From: Patiria miniata
Lineage: Eukaryota; Echinodermata; Asteroidea; Valvatida; Asterinidae
Length of the DNA: 64,000 bases
Direction: 5' to 3'
NCBI RefSeq assembly: GCF_015706575.1
Contig: NW_024037072.1
Location: forward strand, 3,787,001-3,851,000
Shown: piece after piece, positions 33,520 through 42,500 of the stretch
How the letters are laid out: each line of letters starts with the position of its first letter
How positions within the stretch are numbered: the first letter of the stretch is position 1
Translations under genes and position numbers: made by a program
The notes under the pieces: model-generated
Databases searched by the model: none
What the model saw: only the letters and a program-made list of their open reading frames with translations
Told to the model about the DNA's origin: nothing

Positions 33520-36500
33520 CTGGTTACATTAAGTCAAGGAATTCACTTAAAAAAACCTCAAACATAATAAATTTCATGTTGGATTATTTTCTTTTTGAGG
33601 AATTGACTGAAAAGTCCTGGGATATCCAAGATATGTCGGTTGATAGTTTCTCTTCTAGCTCCGAGTCCGAAGTTTTAATTTTCAAATCACTCGATGTGCT
33701 TAGAAAATCCGATGTGTTTAGAAAAAGTATCTATGTATATAAAAAATATATATACACACGAATGTAGATACATTCATTAGAATATGACATCTAAAAACAT
33801 CATTGCTCCACTCACTGCCTTTAAAAAAAAAAGAAGGAACATTCAATATTTGGAAAAAAAACAAAGTCTTGCACAAAAAATGGCCAACTTCTATGGAACG
33901 CCAAAGAGGCATTTAATGTGATCATCGAATCGGTGATACACTTTTGCAATCGGTGATGCATATTCACGATCGGTGATGGACTTTCGCGATCGGTGATGGA
34001 CTTTTACTGGTGATGCATATTCACGATCGGTGATGGACTTTCGCGATCGGTGATGGACTTTTACTGGTGATGCATATTCACGATCGGTGATGGACTTTCG
34101 CGATCGGTGATGGACTTTTACTGGTGATGCATATTCACGATCGGTGATGGACTTTCGCAATCGGTGATGGACTTTCACTGGTGATGCATATTCACGATCG
34201 GTGATGGACTTTCGCGATCGGTGATGGACTTTCGCGATCGGTGATGGACTTTCACTGGTGATGCATATTCACGATCGGTGATGGACTTACGCGATCGGTG
34301 ATGGACTTTTACTGGTGATGCATTTTCACGATCGGTGATGAACTTTCGCAATCGGTGATGGACTTTTACTGGTGATGCATATTCACGATCGGTGATGGAC
34401 TTTCGCAATCGGTGATCAACTTTGCAATCGGTGATGGACTTTTGCAATCGGTGATGGACTTTTGCGACCGATGATCAACGACCCATCACCGATTGCAAAA
34501 TCCATCATCGATCGCCAAAGTGCATCAGTTATTGAACTTGCATGCCGCTGTGACTTAGGGTTTCTCGTGTTGCCCCTAACAGTGATATTTGTTTACGGTG
34601 TTTTTGTGTTTGAAAGTGTCTTTCTCATATGTGAACTGCATTTTTTAAAAATTAATGTGCGTAAAATGTTTGTTGTTGGTGTATGCCGCTGTGGCTTTGA
34701 GCTTTGGTGCTGCCCATATTGCAACCGGTAAATGCCCAATCGATGGTATCCGGAATAAAAACACTCCTCTGTGGATGTGGCATAAACACAATGATTTGTT
34801 TTTATCCAATAAATGGTAAAAAGTTTTTTGCACCTGATGATTGATGGGTGGGCCATCGGAGACAGCATATGGCGGGGTTATTGGGGGGCCTGACCAGGCA
34901 TCCAGGGGCCACAGGAATGCAATCACATCATCATCATCATCATCATAAATCCATCTAATAGCCAATCTTGGTATAGATATGTGGGGCCCTCTGGTCACTT
35001 AAGCACACTTAAGCGAGCACATGATGGACAGTACACAGAGGAACTTTCCTTGCAAATGTTTTTCCACCACCACCCCTTACATCCGCCAGTTATAGTGCTC
35101 CAAGGTTTCAAGAGACTATACAAATTACAAGGATTAAAATGTTCGCAATGTTTAGGATACAGACAGCCTGCTCCTCATATTTATGGGGCAAATGGAACCA
35201 TTCAATCCATTGTTTTTCTATTTTGTTAGGCTAATTTGATACTTGCCGTAGCGATCTCAGTGTGTCACGAGGCTATGATGTTTTCCTGACTGAATGTACA
35301 TCTGTGGGAAGCTATTTTTTGTTATTCAAGTTTAATTTGCATTTGTTGTCATTTATTGCCACATATATCTCATTTTCATATAGGCCTACATGTATTTCAT
35401 TTATTGTCAAGCATATTGTGTATGCCGTGGCTTTGAGTTTCTTGTGTTGCCCACTACTGGTCGGGCCTGGTGTTGCCCCTAAATTGTGTTAATACGGTTA
35501 TATGTTTTATAATATGTCCGTTCTCACTTACGAACTCCATTTTTTGTAATGTCCGTGAAATGTTTGCAGTTAGTGTATGCCGCTGTGGATTTGGGCCTTT
35601 GGTGTTGCCCATATTACAGGGAAAATACAACATTTGCAAACATCAAAAAATACAACTACCAAATCATTTTGAAATACCTTGCTGGACTGTTAGTGAATGA
35701 CAGTGTAAAGCATCCTGTAAAATTGTGGCACCTGGTATACTGTCATTTTCAAGAAAAGTGGTATTTTTGTATCAATTTCCAACGCTGATCGGCCGATCAG
35801 CGTTGGAAACAACTGGCTTTTTTTTCAAATACTGGCCCCAATTGACCATCGCACTTGTTTGCAATCGATTACAAACCTATGAACGGGCACGAGCCAGCTA
35901 GACTGGTTCCCTAACCTTACAATTCCCCAATGTATGTAAATTGCTCTGTTTCTTCTTATATGGAGTCAGGGAACCAGACTACAGGAAAATGATCGTTTTT
36001 CTTGGTTTATAGCATTTTCGAACCCAAAACCTCAAAAAAGTCAGTGTAACTATATTTGCAATATATATCCAACCCCCCAATGCCATCCATTTCTGAAAAT
36101 TACAGCAAAAGCAAATGATGTATATTCCCTTTAACATAACCATAACAATTAACAATTCAAACGGTATATGCCATATCACAGGTATCCGGAATAAAACACT
36201 CCTCTGTGAATGTGGCATGAACAGAATGATTTGTTTTATAATAGGCCTATACCCTTCGGGAGACACTTTAGCGTCACACATTTAGAGGCAAAATATTATC
36301 GTCGCAAATAGACTCGATTGCTCGTGGTCGAATTAGTAAAAATTACCCGGCGAATTAAGGTAAAATTGGAGTTACGGGTCATTAAATTTGGGGGGAAAAT
36401 GTGTGCACTAGTTTATGGGAATGTTCCCCAAATAGCCAATTATGGGTTATTATAAGTTATTATTTTTTATCAATATTATTATTAACATTATTATTATTTG

Positions 36501-39500
36501 GGTTGATTATCACCATCAAGCAGCTCAGACGCTGAATTGCACAGTGATTTACAGTAAAAATTAAAATAAATTAAAAATAAACACATTTCACGAGAAATCG
36601 AAACACATACAAAATGCACAACAATCCATTATTCTCAAAAACATATACACTCGGATAATAGCAATTAAAATTGTATACATTTGAAAATCCTATGTTGAAC
36701 TATTGAAAAGTCTGGGCTATTTCGAAATCTCTTGGATGAACTGGGATACTCCTTGAGTGTTCTACTCGATCTAAGATTCATAGTGTGCCAACTTTTTGAT
36801 TGAGGAAACCACTCATTAAATTTGCCTGATTTAAAAGCACCTAGAGCAAAGTTTGTACACATAGTGGTTCTTCTATCATAAAGGTGATCCAGAGATAGAG
36901 TAATACAGCAAACTCTTTTGGATCGACTAAATTAGATTGGTCTGTTTGAGTGTAATGCTTGAGTGCCAAACCGGCGATGCGTTTGCTAGGACTGGTCTAA
37001 CATAGGGTAACAAGTTCTTAGAGTAAAACCAGTTTCTTTCAGTTTCCTGAACATGAATAATTTTCTATTAGCTTTACCAATCATCTCAGCAATGTGTTTC
37101 TCATGTCCTTAAATTTGAGTCCGAGTATTTTTTTTACCAATACGTGATAAAAGGTTTTTGCATAATATGATGATTGATGTGTGGGTCATTGGAGACAGCA
37201 TATATGGTGGGGTTATTGAGGGGTCTGAGCAGGCATCCAGGGGCACAGGAATGCAATCACATCATCATCATCATCATCATAAATCCATCTAATAGCCAAT
37301 CTTGGTATAGATATGTGGGGCCTCTGGTCACTTAAGCACACTTAAGCGAGCACATGATGGACAGTACACAGAGGAACTTTCCTTGCAAATGTTTTCCACC
37401 ACCACCCCTTACATCCGCCAGTTATAGTGCTCCAAGGTTTCAAGAGACTATATCCATTACAAGGATTAAAATGTTCGCAATTTTTAGGATACAGACAGCC
37501 TGCTCCTCATATTTATGGGGCAAATGAAACCATTCAATCCCTTGTTTTTCTAATTTGATACTTGCCGTAGCGCTCTCAAGTGTCACGAGGCTATGACGTG
37601 GGAAGTTATTTTTTGTAATTCAAGTATGATTTACATTTGTTGTTATTATTGCCACATATCTCATGTTCATGTATTTCATTTATTGTCAAGCATATTGTGT
37701 ATGTCGTGGCTTTGAGTCTCCGCTGTTGCCCACTACGGTTTGGTGTTGCCGTTATTAATATAACCATAACAATTGATAAGTCGACCGGTTTTCCCTATCA
37801 TTGGCAATGTGGCTATAAAACACCGTGATTTGTGCGTCGCCAGAATTTTTTTGCAGAGGGGCAAAACATTTTTCTCCCCGAAATACCTGGATTTTTCCAG
37901 CATATTCACGATTTATCATTTTTCGAGGGTGGGCATTTTTCAAACAATATTACTTCGCGCCCCTTTTTCTGTCTTCTTCCCCCATCTTTTTTTTTTTTTT
38001 TTTTTTTTTTTGGGGGGGGGGGGGCTTTTCCGGGGGGGGGGGGGAGCGCTCCCGTGCTCCCCCCCTTGTGACGCCCATGGGTGATGGTCTTTCACGATCG
38101 GTGATCAACCTTGCATGGACTTTTGCTATCGGTGCAGAGTGTTTTTTTTATATTATCAAAGTAAGTGGGTGAAAATATCCCAGCCACCCCCCCCCCCCCA
38201 AAAAAAAAAACCCACTTTCTTCAACTTAAATATGCTGTGATTTCTGGGCGACGGAGGCTGCCGGCGTCATGGGCAGACTAAGCTTTGTTTAGGTTATCGG
38301 TACATAGGTAACTGTTGCGGTTGTACTCCTATTGGAAAATTTTAGTGTGTTTTTATTTATACATTATTCAATATTTTCCTTTGATAACTCCGATGTTTAA
38401 AAAGACTGTGCACACCGGTGAATAAGTTATTATTCATTAGTTAAAGAATAATGTAACCAATTGGGTTAAATAGCGAATGTCTGTTCTGTTTGTGCACTAT
38501 ACAATTGACAAGGCCACTTAAGACAAGCTCGAAAAGATCTCGGAAGTTGCGGCTCGATTGTAGACCGTTGTAGCCTATACATCATGTACATGATGTAAAG
38601 GTATATGTTCTTAAAATTGAAAAGGATTCCATTATTTTGCTGAACGTCAGTTGGTGCATGGAACGCGTTTGCATGTGGAACACCCAATTTGTGAGCCCCC
38701 ATGTAAAAACGATTGACCTCGATCGTGCCCCAATTCCACGACTGCAAAAAAAAATGGTAGCTGGTAAGTGGAGACCTGAAGCACGTGTTGTTGCGAGGGC
38801 TAAAGGGACAAGGTGATTGATTGCCAAAGAAGACATGGCTGGCACAAACCATAAAGCTAGCTCTATTTCCCACAGTGGTCTTAGCAGATTGAGTACCATG
38901 CTGCATTACATAAATGTACACATCGAATCATTGCTATTTGAAAAAACAATGATAATATTTTCTAATCTTAAAAATGATTAAATTCTAAATTTAATTCTTA
39001 TCAAACACACACACCATGGTTCGAAAATTACATCGGTTACGCGGAAGTAAAATTTATCATATTTTCGCGAAAGGTATTAAAAAAACAGAAGAGCAAAATA
39101 AAGGCTCTGCGCATTTGCAATTAAATTTAAATTGCTCCAGAGCAAGGAACATAGATAAGTATAATACGTGCAAATGATTACGACGCAACACACAGATGCG
39201 ACGGTCGCGAAAGTCCATCACCGTTTCGGTGATCACATTAAATGCCTCTTTGGCGTTCCTGTTTCGCCAAAAGCGGCATTTAATCGGTGATGGACTTTCG
39301 CGATCGGTGATGGTCTTTCGCGATCGGTGATCAAAGCTGCGATGACCAGTCGTTGAGTAAAAGTCCATCACCGATTGCGAAAGTCCATCACCGATCGTTA
39401 ATATGCATCACCAGTAAAAGTCCATCACCGATTGCGAAAGTCCATCACCGATCGTGAATAAGCATCACCAGTAAAAGTCCATCACCGATTGCGAAAGTCC

Positions 39501-42500
39501 ATCACCGATCGTGAATATGCATCACCAGTAAAAGTCCATCACCGATCGCGAAAGTCCATCACCGATCGTGAATATGCATCACCAGTAAAAGTCCATCACC
39601 GATCGCGAAAGCCCATCACCGATCGTGAATATGCATCACCGATTGCAAAAGTCCATCACCGATTCGATGATCACATTAAATGCCTCTTTGGCGTTCCATA
39701 AACTTCTAACTCCAAAGTTTCAATTTTCAAATCGCTCGATGTGTTTAAAAAATCTGATGTGTTTAGAAAAAGTATCCATGTATATAAAAAATATCTACAC
39801 ACACAAATGTAGATTCATTCATTAGAATATGACATCTAAAAACATCATTGCTCCACTGCCTTTAAAACAAAAGAAGGAACATTCAATATTTGGAAAAAAA
39901 ACCAGTCTTGCACACAAATGGCCAACTTCTAACTCTGAAATTTCAATTTTCAAATTGCTTGATGTGTTTGGAAAATCCGATGTGTTTAGAAAAAGTATCT
40001 ATGTATATGAAAAATATATATACAAACGAATGTAGATTCATTCATTAGAATATGACATCTAAAAACATCATTGCTCCACTGCCCTTTAAAAAAAAAAAAA
40101 GGAACATTAAATATTTGAAAAAAACCCAAAGTTTTGCACGCAAATGGCTAGGCAGACAAACATGGCTACACCACAAAAGGATACAGCCTTTGACTTCCTC
40201 CGGTTCACTGTTGAAATCCCAGGTCAGCTTTGTCGCAGCTTGGTACAGGCTCACATTATACCTGGATAAAACGCAAAATGAAAAAAAAATCGATTGCACT
40301 TCATACACATATTTTTAGTCGTCCCGAATAACAAATTCATCTTCAAGCAAACTTGAACACGCAGTACAGTTGGAACAAGCACGCTTTACACGAACATTTC
40401 AGCAGTTTAAAGCATGCAGCTGGAATGTTGCTCGCATCTTGGAATAGCGCAATACGCAGGGTGCGATATGGACCATGCAATACAGTATAATATCACACTG
40501 TTGTTGCCATGGATCAACCAATCAGAGTCGAGGATACAAGTTAACTTGAAGATAAAACAACATATTCATATCTGAAGGGTATTTTTTGTTTTGTTTTGTA
40601 TTTTTTTTCTTCAGGAATAGGGAGGAACCACAAACAACTTTGTTCCTGCATTCCAAAATGTGTGGCTTCAAGATCCTCACCTATTAACTAAAAGTGACAC
40701 ATTGTACACATATACCATGTGAAAATACGTTTATTCAAAGCATTCAGGCGATCCACTGTCCAAAAAGGACAAAGAGAATGAGGGATATGACAGACATTTT
40801 AACACAATCCCAATTGTGAACCCCAGCAAAGATGAGGCACGGTTGTGCGCAATCAGACAAAATTAAATGTAGCACAGTAGCAGTGTATATTCCATGCCAC
40901 ACGTGAGCAAACCTGTTTGTGCACAGAGTTCCACGAGGCAAGTTATTCCCTCAGCAGTGTTAAACAAGAAACTGACCGAATTATTAAAACCACAAGACTC
41001 CAGGAACAAGCAACAAAACCTCTAAGGCAATTCTAGTCACCTTACGTGCATGTTGAAAAATTAAGTTTCCAGTGATTTGAGATTCCCGACTAGAAACCCA
41101 GTTTTTTGTTCTACCCAACCTTTCTTCAAACCTGTGTTGTAAAATATTCACCGATACGACATTTTACAATGCAAAAACTACCAAGTGAGAAAAGTTGTGT
41201 TCCCTGTGCTATTTTCGAGTTTCATCCCAAAAAACGAATTTTTTTGTGTAAATTGCTATTTTTCAAGCAATACAAAAAGTATTCACTTTTGAATGAGACA
41301 TCGCCCAAAGAAAAACGGCCTACGTCTAGTGATCGAATTATTACTTTACAATTTCGAATGTTTTTGTGGCCAGACAATCATTCCGTTCTTGCGGGGTAGG
41401 CTGGTTCCCGCCCCACAATCAGTATCGATAATATACAGACCGGGATCCAGTCTGCTCGCAAAGCAGATCTGTTTGTCCCCCAAAACAAACCTTGTTTTCA
41501 GAGGTTGCAGACATCCAATAAAGGTGAAGAGGGGGTTTTGGTTGGAAGAAAACATACAAGTTGAACATTTATCATTTAAAAAAAAAACAACCCAAAATCG
41601 AGTTTGTTGAAGAGTACGGAGAACGCAACTTTAATTAAACTTGTCTAATAAACTATAAAGGGATGTTTCAGTACTGAAACTCTTGACTGTGAGGGGGGGG
41701 GGGCGGAGACTAACCTGGTTTTAGGGAGGACTTCGGTTGTCTGTTCCTTAACACTACCCCGGTGAGTCTCTAGTTTCACTTGCAGATCTGCCAAGTGATC
41801 CAACTCCCTCTGGACAGCTGTACATGACTATAGTTAAGACAAATCATTCAAGATGGCCTACATTTATGCTTATGTTAATTTTGACGAGAAATAGGTACAC
41901 AATATGTATGGATAATTTTGCAACAGAAACACAATCTTTCTTGGCATCCAGTAAAGTTTTACTTACTCTCGTCTATAATTAAATTGAAACAGTTCTATAA
42001 TATTGGCTTCAAGCATTTAACAAAAACATGAACCGGACAAAAAGTTGTACAGAACCTGTAGTCCAGAAATAATTGTTTCCAGCAACATGAGAGGTTGGGT
42101 CAAAAAATATAATTCAAATCTTCCAAAGATCGTACCAGCCTACGGCATATCACCGAAAGTGCTAAAGGTGTGTACAAGCATTACATTCACTGTGTGGACT
42201 TCCGAACAAAAGATGTCCACATAAACCAGGTAGCAGCGACATTGTGTGGACTTGCCCACGTCCACACAAGGTTTCCCCCTCTCTGGAAAACAGGTTAAGA
42301 GGCTTTAAGGGGATAGGTTTATCCGTTGCAAAATGAAGAGAAACACTCAAGGGAATCATAGTAACAAATTTGGATTGAAAGAGTTTTCACAGTGTGAGTA
42401 AAAGGAGTTTTTTTTCACAGGTTTTTCTTAACTGCACGAAAACAAAGGAATGTCCACACTAGGTATGTAACGTTAAAAAAAGGTGTACATGTTATCCTAT

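Larger units (their letters stand above)
33892..39700. mobile_element. 5.8-kb fold-back element with 57-bp minisatellite arms
   Basis: Termini are perfect inverted repeats: left TATGGAACGCCAAAGAGGCA, right its complement ending ...GGCGTTCCATA; the match runs about 45 bp before the arrays begin. AACTTC flanks both sides (33886-33891, 39701-39706). The junction of tandem units 2 and 3 at 39924-39935 reads ccaacttctaactc, a paralogous empty site, so the insertion point is firmly defined. Arms carry inverted arrays (33945-34490 and 39360-39660). The interior holds two ~620-680-bp direct repeats, a LINE fragment, a 34-bp palindrome and T/G homopolymers. No transposase recognised. Confidence 0.85.

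Noticed and set aside
33891..34447. Minus-strand open frames encoding repeated KSITDREYASP peptides
   Set aside because: 57-bp is divisible by three, so the minisatellite stays open by default; it is the arm of a transposable element.
33945..34490. CRISPR-like look of regularly spaced repeats
   Set aside because: Eukaryotic intron; the 'spacers' are themselves repeats (20+20+17 substructure), so this is a minisatellite.
34981..35229. 82-codon open frame inside the 5.8-kb element
   Set aside because: The near-identical direct repeat at 37320 does not keep the frame, so it is not under coding constraint.
39489..39701. Plus-strand open frame with the same KSITDREYASP repeat
   Set aside because: Inverted copy of the same arm.
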